DNA from: Pegea sp. RAD2-039
Lineage: Eukaryota; Chordata; Thaliacea; Salpida; Salpidae
NCBI GenBank assembly: GCA_034620365.1
Contig: JAQGEQ010000344.1
Span: 248,001 to 312,000, forward strand
Direction of reading: 5' to 3'
DNA: 64,000 nucleotides
Below, piece after piece: positions 47,892-63,553 of the stretch. Both the position numbers and the translations under genes were made by a program. The notes under the pieces were generated by a model. The model did not search any database. It saw nothing but the letters and a program-made list of their open reading frames with translations, and was not told where the DNA came from. The stretch's first letter is position 1. Each line of letters begins with the position of its first letter.

Positions 47892-49459
47892 CAAATTTGA
47901 CAATATTTTGAAATTTATTTACTTTTAGATTATCTGAAAATAAAATCTTGTATGAGATCGTTTCAATAATTTTAAAATTTGATTTTTTGAACTCTTTTAG
48001 GAGTAGGTTCTCATAAATATTTATAAATAAATAAGATCTTTAAAAAAAATCATAAAAAATTGCCTCACTTCAAAAATATCACTTTTGGTGGCTTATTTTT
48101 AAAGGTTTTTAAACAAACTTAATTTTCTTTTTTTTACTTAAAAGAAATCTTCAAAAATCAATAAATTTTTGAGTTTTCAATATTTTTATGCTACAAATAT
48201 CTTTACAAATACTGTTTTCTACACCCTCCTTCAACTCTACTGAGTTTCTTTATTTTTCTGCGACCGCAGCGTGATGACGTCATGACTTATCCAGCAGTAC
48301 CACTTCAAATTCAATTGATATAAAAATTACTTCTACATTTAGGAAATTTATTCACTATAAGCAAGAACATAATTTTTATACACAAAAGTAATAATAATAT
48401 TATATAAAATATATTTATCATAAATTTTATTCACAAAGAAATTGAGTTGATTATATTTCTTAAATTTATTTTGTTTAAAAAGAAAAATTGATGTTTTTCA
48501 TTTTTATAAGATATTCAATAACAACTTTTGTTCAAATCATATCAATTTTTTTGATAAAATAATAATTACATCAAAAAACCAACTAATATTTGAATCTCAG
48601 AAATTTTTATGAGAAAACAAAGAAATTGTTTTGAGATTTCAGAAAATTACAAAATTTCTTCCAGTGTTCTCTTTTTGAAAAAAAAAAAGTTTAAATTTAA
48701 ATTACCTTCTTGATTATTCTAGCAGTCGTTTAAAATCAACTTTAATTAAGTCATCAACATTATTTGAAAAGTCAGAAACTAACAGCTGTTGTTGATTCTA
48801 GCATATAAGATAGACTTTAACATTCTAGTTTCGATCAGTAAACAGCTAGTACAAAGAAGAGAGGAAAAGGAGAGAAGAAAGGAAAAAGTTTTGCTTCTGA
48901 ATTTATAGATATTCAAATATTCATAAAAACTTCAATTGTGTATAACTCACTCTAAAATGTAACTTCCAGCTTGATGTTATTCATGATTAAATCTTTTATT
49001 TAAATTACTCAGTGAAATTACTACATATGTCACCAAATAAAAATGATGAAAAGATGTTGAATAAAACACAACATGTTTAGTCTACACAACAGATGCACTG
49101 TTCAAACAAACTAGACAAATTCTGATTTGCTTAACAAAATAAACTGACAATCAGAAAAAAATCTTTTTTACATTTATTGAAACTAATTAAATTATTAATT
49201 ACCTAATTTATGTTGAATAAATATCATTCATCAAATGACTTATTCTTATCTAATATAATTATTACAAATAAAGTTAGTTTTCAAGTTCTTAAGTCATATA
49301 AATACTTTGAAAAGAAATATCCATTCATAATTACAATAAGTTTATTAAATAAACTTGAAATGATTAAACTGATAAAAATAATTTTGAAAGCATCAAGGTA
49401 AGTTAGGGTCAATAAAATTTCTTGAATAAAATTACTAAAGCAAAAAAAGTAGTCAATGG
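47892..49459. other. AT-rich region upstream of GT31 copy 1
   Basis: No gene recognised. A small GC-rich island at about 48258-48300 (TGCGACCGCAGCG followed by TGATGACGTCATG) lies some 370 bp upstream of the GT31 start and is a candidate promoter element. Confidence 0.45.
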
Positions 49460-52400
49460 ATCAATAATAACTTTTCTTACAAACAAATCTTGTGTTTGGT
49501 GGTTGAAGGTGCTGAAGACTCACTTGCTTCTAACACCTTGACTTGTAAAAACTCCTCGACCACCAACACCAAGTTAATAATAACTTGTCTTACAAACAAA
49601 ACTTGTGCTTGGTGGTTGAAGGTGCTGAAGACTCGCTTGCTTCTAGCAGCTTGACTTGTAAAAACTCCTCGACCAACAACACCAAGTCAATAATAACTTG
49701 TCTTACAAACAAATCTTGTGCTTGGTGGTTGAAGGTGCTGAAGACTCACTTACTTCTAGCAGCTTGAATTGTAAAAACTCCTCGACCACCAACATCAAGT
49801 CAATAATAACTTGTCTTACAAACAAATCTTGTATTGGGTGGTCGAAAGTGCTGAAGACTCACTTGCTTCTAGCACCTTGACTTGTAAAAACTCCTCGACC
49901 AACAACACCAAGTTAATAATAACTTGCCTTACAAACAAATCTTGTGTTTGGTTGTTGAAGGTGCCGAAGACTCACTTGCTTCTAGCACCTTGACTTGTAA
50001 AAACTCCTCGACCAACAACACCAAGTTAATAATAACTTGTCTTACAAACAAATCTTGTGATTGGTTGTTGAAAGTGCTGAAGACTCACTTGCTTCTAGCA
50101 CCTTGACTTGTAAAAACTCCTCGACCAACAACACCAAGTCAATAATAACTTGTCTTACAAACAAATCTTGTGCTTGGTGGTTGAAGGTGCTGAAGACTCA
50201 CTTACTTCTAGCAGCTTGAATTGTAAAAACTCCTCGACCACCAACATCAAGTCAATAATAACTTGCCTTACAAACAAATCTTGTGTTTGGTTGTTGAAGG
50301 TGCCGAAGACTCACTTGCTTCTAGCACCTTGACTTGTAAAAACTCCTCGACCAACAACACCAAGTTAATAATAACTTGTCTTACAAACAAATCTTGTGAT
50401 TGGTTGTTGAAATTGTTGAAGACTCGCTTGCTTCTAGCACCTTGACTTGTAAAAACTCCTCGACCACCAACACCAAGTCAATAATAACTTGTCTTACAAA
50501 CAAATCTTGTGCTTGGTGGTTGAAGGTGTTGAAGACTCACTTGCTTCTAGCACCTTGACTTGTAAAAACTCCTCGACCAACAACCCCAAGTCAATAATAA
50601 CTTGTCTTACAAACAAATCTTGTGTTTGGTTGTTGAAGGTGCTGAAGACTCACTTGCTTCTAGCACCTTGACTTGTAAAAACTCCTCGACCAACAACACC
50701 AAGTCAATAATAACTTGTCTTACAAACAAATCTTGTGTTTGGTGGTTGAAGGTGCTGAAGACTCACCTGCTTCTAGCACCTTGACTTGTAAAAACTCCTC
50801 GACCAACAACACCAAGTTAATAATAACTTGTCTTACAAACAAATCTTGTGATTGGTTGTTGAAATTGTTGAAGACTCGCTTGCTTCTAGCACCTTGACTT
50901 GTAAAAACTCCTCGACCACCAACACCAAGTCAATAATAACTTGTCTTACAAACAAATCTTGTGCTTGGTGGTTGAAGGTGTTGAAGACTCAATTGCTTCT
51001 AACACCTTGACTTGCAAAAACTCCTCGACCACCAACACCAAGTCAATAATAACTTGTCTTACAAACAAATCTTGTGCTTGGTGGTTGAAGGTGCTGAAGA
51101 CTCACTTACTTCTAGCAGCTTGAATTGTAAAAACTCCTCGACCACCAACATCAAGTCAATAATAACTTGCCTTACAAACAAATCTTGTGTTTGGTTGTTG
51201 AAGGTGCCGAAGACTCACTTGCTTCTAGCACCTTGACTTGTAAAAACTCCTCGACCAACAACACCAAGTTAATAATAACTTGTCTTACAAACAAATCTTG
51301 TGATTGGTTGTTGAAATTGTTGAAGACTCGCTTGCTTCTAGCACCTTGACTTGTAAAAACTCCTCGACCACCAACACCAAGTCAATAATAACTTGTCTTA
51401 CAAACAAATCTTGTGCTTGGTGGTTGAAGGTGTTGAAGACTCAATTGCTTCTAGCACCTTGACTTGTAAAAATTCCTCGACCAACAACACCAAGTCAATA
51501 ATAACTTGTCTTACAAACAAATCTTGTGTTTGGAGGTTGAAGGTGCTGAAGACTCACTTGCTTCTAGCACCTTGACTTGTATAAACTCCTCGACCAACAA
51601 CACCAAGTCAATAATAACTTGTCTTACAAACAAATCTTGTGTTTGGTGGTTGAAGGTGCTGAAGACTCACTTGTTTCTAGCACCTTGACTTGTAAAAACT
51701 CCTCGACCAACAACACCAAGTTAATAATAACTTGTCTTACAAACAAATCTTGTGATTGGTTGTTGAAATTGTTGAAGACTCGCTTGCTTCTAGCACCTTG
51801 ACTTGTAAAAACTCCTCGACCACCAACACCAAGTCAATAATAACTTGTCTTACAAACAAATCTTGTGCTTGGTGGTTGAAGGTGTTGAAGACTCAATTGC
51901 TTCTAGCACCTTGACTTGTAAAAATTCCTCGACCAACAACACCAAGTCAATAATAACTTGTCTTACAAACAAATCTTGTGTTTGGAGGTTGAAGGTGCTG
52001 AAGACTCACTTGCTTCTAGCACGTTGACTTGTAAAAACTCCTCGACCAACAACACCAAGTCAATAATAACTTGTCTTACAAACAAATCTTGTGTTTGGAG
52101 GTTGAAGGTGCTGAAGACTCACTTGTTTCTAGCACCTTGACTTGTAAAAACTCCTCGACCAACAACACCAAGTCAATAATAACTTGTCTTACAAACAAAT
52201 CTTGTGTTTGGAGGTTGAAGGTGCTGAAGACTCGCTTGCTTCTAGCACCTTGACTTGTATAAACTCCTCGACCAACAACACCAAGTCAATAATAACTTGT
52301 CTTACAAACAAATCTTGTGTTTGGAGGTTGAAGGTGCTGAAGACTCACTTGTTTCTAGCACCTTGACTTGTAAAAACTCCTCGACCAACAACACCAAGTC

Positions 52401-52570
52401 AATAATAACTTGTCTTACAAACAAATCTTGTGTTTGGAGGTTGAAGGTGCTGAAGACTCACTTGTTTCTAGCACCTTGACTTGTAAAAACTCCTCGACCA
52501 ACAACACCAAGTCAATAATAACTTGTCTTACAAACAAATCTTGTGTTTGAAGACTCGCTTGCTTCTATCA
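49460..52570 (+). repeat. 113-bp satellite array 4 (about 27 units) with 452-bp higher-order repeat
   Basis: Largest array of the same satellite, in the same orientation as arrays 1-3. Diagnostic variants recur every four units: units with the distinctive TGTGATTGGTTGTTGAAATTG end at 50445, 50897, 51349 and 51801, spacing 452 bp. In the 3' third, units with TTTGGAGGTTGAAGG alternate in a different, shorter period. The array stops inside a unit at about 52565. Confidence 0.97.
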
Positions 52571-52902
52571 TGAGGATGGTCTCACTTAATCTTCATGAAT
52601 TTAAGTGATTCCAACCAACTAATTGATGTTTTATAGATATTTTTAGTGTTTCAAACTAACAATTTGTAATTTTGTAACATCATTCAATTCAATAAATCGA
52701 AAAATATTTTTTAGTTCATCAACATCTTATCTCAGAAATTCTTGCTCCGAAGTGATGACGTCACAAAGTTTGAAGAAAATATTTTATTACGATGATGAGC
52801 GGTGATGACGTCATATACACGTGGATATCACCCTAACCAATAACGACCCAACAAAAACGCGACGATGACGTCATAAAGGCGGACAGAAAGAGGGTGAAAA
52901 AA
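52571..52902. other. Short region between satellite array and SUZ12 3' end
   Basis: Three TGACGTCA palindromes (near 52755, 52803 and 52865). It presumably holds the SUZ12 3' untranslated region on the minus strand. Nothing else recognised. Confidence 0.5.
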
Positions 52903-56097
<3,195 letters not shown>

Positions 56098-57814
56098 TTT
56101 GAAATCCTAAAATTAAATGATAAGAATACTATGAAGAAGTTCAAGAAGAATCCTAAAAATAAATCTTTGTTTGTTTACTCTAAAATAATACTTTAATTTA
56201 AATATAAATTAATGTAAATACTTTATTTTGCTTTTTTTATAGAAATTCAAACAAGTTACTTAAAATAAAAAGAAATTTTGAAGTGGTAAATGGGAACTAA
56301 TAAAATTATAAATTATTAAAAATGATTTTAAAAATTAGTTTTTAAAAATAGATAATTAACTAAATGGTGAAATTACAGGTTTAGAAACTTATAAAAAGAA
56401 AAAGAAAGTTTTTTTATTGAAATTAATAGTTTTTGAGAAAATGTTTCAAATTAAAAATATTTATAGAAGTTAAAATAGTCTAATATTTAGTAGATTTATA
56501 AATATAAGCTAATAATTTATAAAATTTATCATATACAGAAAATATACTTTATATGATTACAATTATTTGAAAATTCAAAATTTATAAATTACTGAAAATA
56601 AATAAAATAACAAAATAAAAAGACAATATATAAGAATGATACAAAATTATATAAACTTACTAAATGTGTAACTAATTAAATTTATAAAAAGTTTAAGATT
56701 AAACTATAAAATGTTAGATACAAAAAAACGACTCAATTAATAAATTTTATAAGACTTTTACCCCAAACATAAAAGTTTTATAAAAGGTAAAAACATTTTA
56801 ACTTTCATAATGAAAATAATATCAATATATATTTTCAAGTTCAATAAATTAAAAAAAAATTACTAAATTAAAGAACAAAGAGAAATTATTATCAATTTTT
56901 TAATTTTAAAGAAGTGATATCTCAGCAATAAAAGCGATATAAATTACTTATATATTGAGCAGTTATTTAATATCATAAGTAGAAATATGTTCTAATATAT
57001 TCTCATTATTAAATTTTATATAAACTAAAGCAAAGGATAATATAAAAATGTAGTACTACACCGTATAAAAAGTGTATTTATTATAAAATAAAACAAAATT
57101 GAAAAAGAATTTGAACGAAATGAGCGAAAACTTATGTACCATCACAACCAAGCAAAATACAAACAAAAAACATTTAAAAATAACTTGACTAGAGATAAAC
57201 AAAGTCAAAGCAAATAAGAGATTTCAAGCGACCAGTAATAGCAGAATATTAATCAACTAGATTAGAAATTACGATCTTACAACAAAATTCTTAGTCAAGC
57301 CCTATAGACGATGTAGGAAAAATTTCCGCCATTTTTATCACTGTGTGGTGCAAAAGAGATAAGTAATTAGATGGCGGGAAAATATTTCAACTAAAATGGA
57401 AATTCAAATGGTTCAGTGAAGAAAGGCGAATAGAAAAAGGAAATAAAAAATGTGTTCGACCACTTTAAAAATAATAATGCTATGATTATTGTCTTTCTTT
57501 AACTTTAACAAGTTTATAGAATACAATATAAATCTTATCATGAAAAAAACTTTAAGTCTATTTCTTGCCGTAGAACTAAACAAACTAACACTTTACCATC
57601 AACTTTTATCCAACTTTTATAAAAAAAAACAAACACTTTAAACTACAAAACTGCTTATACTGTTTCTAAAGTAATAAGAACTTTTTTTAAGTACTTTTTA
57701 AGTACATTTGTATTAGAATCCATCAAAAGTTTTTTACAGACAGTGTATTTACAAATTCAAATACTTAGTTTATTTCTATTTTTAACTTATAAGATAAATA
57801 ACTAAATTAATTAA
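56098..57814. other. AT-rich SUZ12 upstream region
   Basis: No gene recognised. Contains an inverted pair CCGCCAT (57327) and ATGGCGG (57371), the latter within ATGGCGGGAAAA. This has the look of paired E2F/YY1-type sites, in an otherwise extremely AT-rich stretch. Confidence 0.45.
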
Positions 57815-58200
57815 AGGCGTACTTTGGCCGAGAACGACTATGCTGAAAACTAGAACAGAAAGTATGGATATCCGGTTGTAGCCCATACAGTAGGATACCA
57901 CGTCAACAAGGAACAGACAGCCTGATGTAGCGGAACAGACAGACTGGTGCTAATATCTCAGGAGCTGGCAGAACGACACTAAGTACAGTGACAACTGCCT
58001 ACGAGGCCCCAATTCTGGCTTTAAATTTGGAGTTTTGCGTCTCCTAGAAGTGTTGTCATTAAACAGACTCACAAGACCCTTCTACCCGGGTTTTTATGGA
58101 CTTTTTCTTGTCACAAATATGGTTCTATCCAAGCTCAAACTTGAGAACTTTCGCATATCAAGCGGGCGTGATAACCGCTACCCTACGTAGACAGACTAAT
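57815..58200 (-). mobile_element. tRNA-derived SINE-like element
   Basis: A GC-richer block of about 385 bp inside very AT-rich DNA. Its minus-strand 5' end (58196-58124) resembles a tRNA, closest to tRNA-Val: GTAGCGGTTATCACG for the D arm/A box, then a weak anticodon stem and a degenerate B box AGTTTGAGCTT, ending AGAACC. The acceptor stem no longer pairs, so it is not a functional tRNA. A tRNA-unrelated body follows toward 57815, including GGAGACGCAAAACTCCAAAT and GGGGCCTCGTAGGCAG, which could be a conserved SINE core domain. No obvious target-site duplication or tail repeat was found. Confidence 0.6.
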
Positions 58201-61200
58201 CAGCTCAATACTAGTATGATTATTTAAGAAATATATGAGATTTCTTATTCTATTTTTATAGTAGACAAATTTTTACTAAGTTAAATGGACCAACTTAATT
58301 TTGATTGTAACTTTAGTTTCTTGACAAAACTTAAACAATTTAAAATACTCATAGAATCTCATAAGTTTCCGAATATTGATTCATATTAGTTCAGCCGCAA
58401 TTATAATTCTCGGACCTTTTTAAGTTATTCTAAAAATTTATTATTAATAGTAATTAGCTTAATAATAGTTTCTATCAACTGGTTCTTTTTATAACCTCTC
58501 TCTTTCTCTTAACTTGTTTAAAGTGCAATCTTCTATATTGAAAGGATTACTTTAACCATCAACTTTTATTTTGAGAATATCAAATAACTTTATATTATTA
58601 TTATATTAAGAATATTTTTATATATCTTAAGCACAGTTTTTATAGGAATTTTTTATCTAATTACATCAAATATTTAAGGTACTTGGGCATTTTCCTATTA
58701 TATTATACAGAATTTAAACATTGAAACATTGAAACATAATTTGTAATATAAACAATATAACTTTGTATAAACAAATATAAATTTGTAATTTCTGTTAAAT
58801 TTATTATGTCTTTTTGTTTAACGTTTTAAATATATTTTAATTCTTAGAATTTATCTGGAATTAAACCTAGACACTGTCCACGTCCAGTGTCCAACGTCAT
58901 TCAGCAAGGGGATATGAGTAGTTTCAGAAAAGCAAAAACACTTTTTTATCAACTTTCTATGTTGGTTTTATGTTGGTTTTCTATATTTTGTAAATAAAAT
59001 GATGACGACAGATAATGATGAAATATTTATGCTTTTCACTTCTGAACTGTGAAGTAAATTTGTTTTTTGAAGAAAATAGTTTATTAAAATTATGTAAATG
59101 ATAGAAAACATAGAAAGCTCTATTTTTTCAAACTTTGGTTAATATAAAGAACTTTGTTGAAGTAAAACTTCTTTACAGTTTTTTAGCAGATATTTTTACA
59201 ATCAGCTTATTTTTCAATTTATTTATTTAATTTGTTTATAAGCAGAAGGTTACCAAATTAAAAAAGAATGAAAATTTATATTATTTCTTCTGATTTTGAA
59301 AGTTCTGGTTGAAATATAATGAGATAAGAAAAATATTTAACTAACTTGGTATTCTGTAAAAATATTTCCTTAACAAAGAGATTATAAACTGTTGGTACTG
59401 TGAGTGGAAAAATCATTTGTTTGCATCTTTTAAAGGTGAGTATTGATTTTAAACCAAAACTTAAATATAAACATTAAGAAGGAAACAGTTACTTCCTTAT
59501 GAAACAAATTACATGAATAATTAATATTGCCAGGACATATAGTTAGTCTCACAGCATGAAAAGTTTTCTGTTAAGGTGAACTTGTTTTAAAATTTATTTT
59601 AAAAGTCACTATACTTGTATGTCATTTCTTGTATAATTTTTCATTTGTGATTTTTAAGTTATGATAATTGTTTTGAAAGTTAAATGTTGAAAATTTGTTT
59701 TTTTTTAAAATAAAAATTAGAAAAGTTTTACATTTTGATAATCTTGTTTAACATTCTGTTTGTTATGTTATTTAAAAACATAAATTGTTTTACTAAATAA
59801 ATATTTCAAGAAGTAGCTTTTATTAAATATTTATTTGTATACTCGAACGATAAAAAATTGTTTCAAAACTTTGTTTAGTCGAGGAAATTAATTAGAAACT
59901 TCTATCTTAGTTTTTTTGTATTTTTTTCTTTGTTTATATTGACAGAAGATTATCAATTAAAAATAAATGCAAAGAACCCAGCTTTTTCCTTATAATTTCA
60001 ACAATTTTAGTTAAAAGACAACTTTCTTCAACAACTTTATAGGGAATAAACTCTTTGTAACTTCCTTTTTGACTATTTTCCTTAATATACTTTTATCATA
60101 TAAATTTTATTATATCGAATATAATAATATAGTGAATATTGTGTTGCAGGGTATAATTCCTTTCAAACGTTTCTTTTACCTTTTTATTGAGATAACTTTT
60201 CTATTAACCTTTATCTTGTAATTGAGAGAATAGCTAGAAACAACATTGAGAACTTCAGTTGTATGAAAAAGAGATTTTAGAAACAAATCAATTTATGCTG
60301 CTGGAAGCGGTAAAGAATGAAAAGAAATTGATTTGTTAAGAAAGAGACTAGAACAGAGCTAGCAATTTCATAAAATATTTACTCAGTATTTAGTATACTA
60401 ACAAATCAATTTTTTTCTGCTATTAGAAAGTTTCGTTTTTATCAAAGTTATTTTATAATTTTATGTTATCAAATACAAAACTTGAAAACTTTATTAAACT
60501 TGTTTTAAAACCAATTTTCAGTTGCTGTTACCTCTTTAGCATTTTTATTTGTCTTGTTTATGTAATTTTTCAATGTATTATTTAATGTTAAAAGGTTTAA
60601 ACAAATAAACAACTTTTGCTTCGTGTCTCATAAAGCTTATGATATTTAAATAGATTTTGAAAAAAACTTCTTTACAAGGACTTTTACATTTTTTAATAAT
60701 TATGACTTGCAACTGAATTGATTTTTCTTACCAAACGGTTTGATAGTAAAAATTTATCGAGAAAATATCAGCTAGAAATATGGCTCTGAACTAGCTTTCA
60801 TTAATAATTAATCCAACTAAATGCTGTTTCGATCAATTTTTTTGTATTAAGGTTTGTTTGTTTGGTGAATATTTTTGCTTAAACTATCAGCTGCGTCGAC
60901 AACAAAAAATTAATAAAATATTAGTTGATTCTATCAAGCATTTTGAAAAATAAAACTTCCAAGTTATCCAGACTAATTTTAGTTTCATGAAAAACTAATT
61001 TTTGTCGCTATTTATAACAGATTTTGATGTTAAAAATTCTGAACTCCTGCTAGCAGCTTACAGATAAGCATTTTTATTAAAAATCCTTTTTTTTTATTTA
61101 AAATATTAGTTTAAAAACTTATCTAAAAAGTTTCTGTAGATTTCAAAACAATTTGATGAAATAGTAAAATCATTATCAGATAAATTGTCTCAATCGTTCT

Positions 61201-61618
61201 TATATTTTGTATTAATATTGGAGCTAAAAATTGTAATTTATTAAACAAAATATTAATAATTTTTTTAATAAATAATCTATTCTTGACCAACTTAAATTAA
61301 AATGGATTTTATCAAGTTTTAGCGTAAAATTTTTCTAATAACTATTTTATTTATTTCTAGCTTTTTTATGAGGACAATAGCAACACTTTGTTTATTTAAA
61401 AAAAACGGGAGAAATAAGAACAATAAATGAAAAAAAACCGTTATCTTTATTCTACTATATAAAAAGTATTGTGTTCAATTTTATTTAATCAAAAAACAAT
61501 TTATTTATTTTCAAATCTGTATTTTGTAAACTATTTTTTCAATTTTTACAATTTATTTTATGAACTAGTTTCGGAATTACAGATATTTTGAATAAATAAA
61601 AAAAAAAATAAATAAGAA
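58201..61618. other. Long AT-rich intergenic region
   Basis: About 3.4 kb without any gene I can recognise and without TGACGTCA. A small GC-richer patch near 58868-58910 contains a 7-bp inverted repeat GACACTG/CAGTGTC. The end must hold the promoter of GT31 copy 2. Confidence 0.55.
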
Positions 61619-63451
61619 ATGAAATTAATTAGAGGTAAAAGAGGTTTTTGTAAAATAAAGTCTGTATTAAAATACTTGCGAAAATTTTCTGTACTATTTA
61701 TTCTACTCGCCTCAATATTTTGGTTTTTATCAACTTACTGGACAGAAAATGAAGAAGAAAAAAAATGGGAAAAGCTCATAGAAAACAATAACAAAAGTTG
61801 GAGAGAACAAATTTGTAGGTAGATTTTGTCAATTCTTACCACAAAAGTTGTTCTACGAAATTGTGTAGGGAATAAGGAACAATGTAGAGATTTAAAAGTG
61901 ATGCTTCAACCAAAAAATGAAAAAAAATTAAAATTCACGTCGAAGCCAGCTTCGAAAAACCCCATAATCTCTTTCATTCATCAACCAGTAAACGTAATGC
62001 GAAGATTAGAAAGTTTAACTTGTGGCATCAATGCTGGTAAGTTTTCTTTCAATTTATAATTTCTTAATTCCATTTTTATTCCAGTTATTTAAGTTTAATT
62101 ATTTGTAAGAAATGATTAACAGTAAATTTATAAGTAGCAACTAGTCTGATAGTTATCAGCTTTTTCAGTGACCTTATCTTCAAATTCCAGGATTTTGAGG
62201 GGAAAATAAATTAGATTTTTAAAAGTTGAGTAGAGAAAGGTTTTGTGTTGATACACTAAAAATCATTTCACAAAAATGTTGAATCAGATTTGATTAAAAA
62301 TTAAAACTCAGAATATAAAAGAATAAATAGAAATGTTTACTAAAATCTATTTCAATTAAAAAACCCATTCAGGGTGATCAGCCAACAAACCAATTGCTTG
62401 TTATTGACGAAGCGTTTTCGTCGTGTTGTCATGACAACGCTGTGTTTGTTGATAGCGGAAAGTCCGGTGCTGACAATTGTACACTTCATCAAAAGCGCGA
62501 TTGACAACAAAGAACGACGAGAAGTGATTCGAAAGACTTGGGGCGGCGTGAAGGGTATTGGGGGCGCGTGTCGACATGAAGTAGTGTTTGTAATGGGGAC
62601 CGGTGGTAAAGAGAAAGAGCGTTTGTTACGCGCGATTCAAATCGAAGAAGAAGCTCGTCACTATGGTGATTTGTTGCAAATAAGTGAAGAAGACTCTTCT
62701 AAGTGAGTTGTGACGTAATGAAAGTGTCGATGACGTCATCACTTGTGATTGCAGAAACCTCGGAATAAAAGTAACTGCAAGTTTGCAGTGGGCTTCTAAC
62801 TTTCTGCATCCTCATTGGCTGTTTACATCGTGCGACGATGACGTCATCATCAATCCATTCAACCTGGCCACTTACGTGCATTTTATGAGTGTGACGTCAT
62901 CAGTTGAAGAATCTAGGGCACGACCATGTTACGAACAATTGCCAATCGTCTGTTTCTATAGTTACAAGGAGCTAGATAAACCTGTTCGTGATCCGACCAG
63001 TAAATGGTTTATTTCAAATCAATCTTATTCGGGTAAATACTGGCCAGCTTACTGTCGAGGTGGTCTTTATTTGATGCCCACTTCATTGGCTGCTCGTTTA
63101 TATCAAGTCTCTTCACAAGTATCTTTGATTCATCTCGATGATGTCCTTATAACTGGATTGATGAGAAAAAAGTTGGAAGATGGAGCAACAAAGATCTTTG
63201 TATGTATCTTTGATGATCTGTTGAAAGTCTTCCTGATGAAGATCTTTATTTTGCAGCCTGCTCCTTATTCTCAGCGATCTGATTTCCAACTTTACACACG
63301 ACTCTTCGGAGGAGATGATCTCGAAAAAGTCTTTATTCGTCATCTGTGGGGAAATATCAAAAACCGGAAAGTTGATATTGAGCAAGAAATGATGAAAGGA
63401 TGGGAACTGATCAGTAACGGAGAGATTTGGAAGTCTCAAGGATGTTACTAG
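61619..63451 (+). CDS. GT31 beta-1,3-glycosyltransferase, copy 2 (inverted paralog)
   Basis: Golgi type II glycosyltransferase. Exons 61619-61814, 61869-62036, 62456-62702, 62755-63199 and 63257-63451 sum to 416 codons plus stop. Exon 1 encodes a basic cytoplasmic end (KLIRGKRGFCKIK) and a hydrophobic anchor (FSVLFILLASIFWFLS), unlike copy 1. Exon 2 aligns with copy 1 through the stem (EQCRDLKVMLQPKNEKK here, KCRDIDITFQPKNEKK there), after which the two copies are practically the same. Catalytic features are KERREVIRKTWGG, CDDDVIINPF and LDDVLITG. The third exon uses the acceptor TTGTTGATAG at 62455; the reading frame upstream of it is open by chance. The 57-bp last intron is in frame and stop-free. 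Both copies look intact. Confidence 0.88.
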
Positions 63452-63553
63452 CATCTTCATCTTCACTCATTTCTTTCAACTTTTATTTCAATTTTTTTTG
63501 ATTTTAGGAAATTTTCTTTTTAGATTTTCTACTTTTTCAAATAAAAACTTTTT
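61920..63553 (+). repeat. Inverted repeat, right arm
   Basis: Reverse complement of 45917-47535, separated from it by about 14.4 kb that holds SUZ12 and satellite array 4. Identity begins near CAACCAAAAAATGAAAAAAA within GT31 exon 2 and ends about 100 bp after the stop codon, with a 10-12 bp indel near 63481. Confidence 0.95.

Noticed and set aside
49460..52570. Regular direct repeats resembling a CRISPR array
   Set aside because: Units are contiguous 113-bp copies without unique spacers, in an animal genome with introns. It is a satellite.
58124..58196. Functional tRNA-Val gene on the minus strand
   Set aside because: The acceptor stem does not pair, the anticodon stem is broken and the anticodon would not be Val. 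It fits a SINE head instead.
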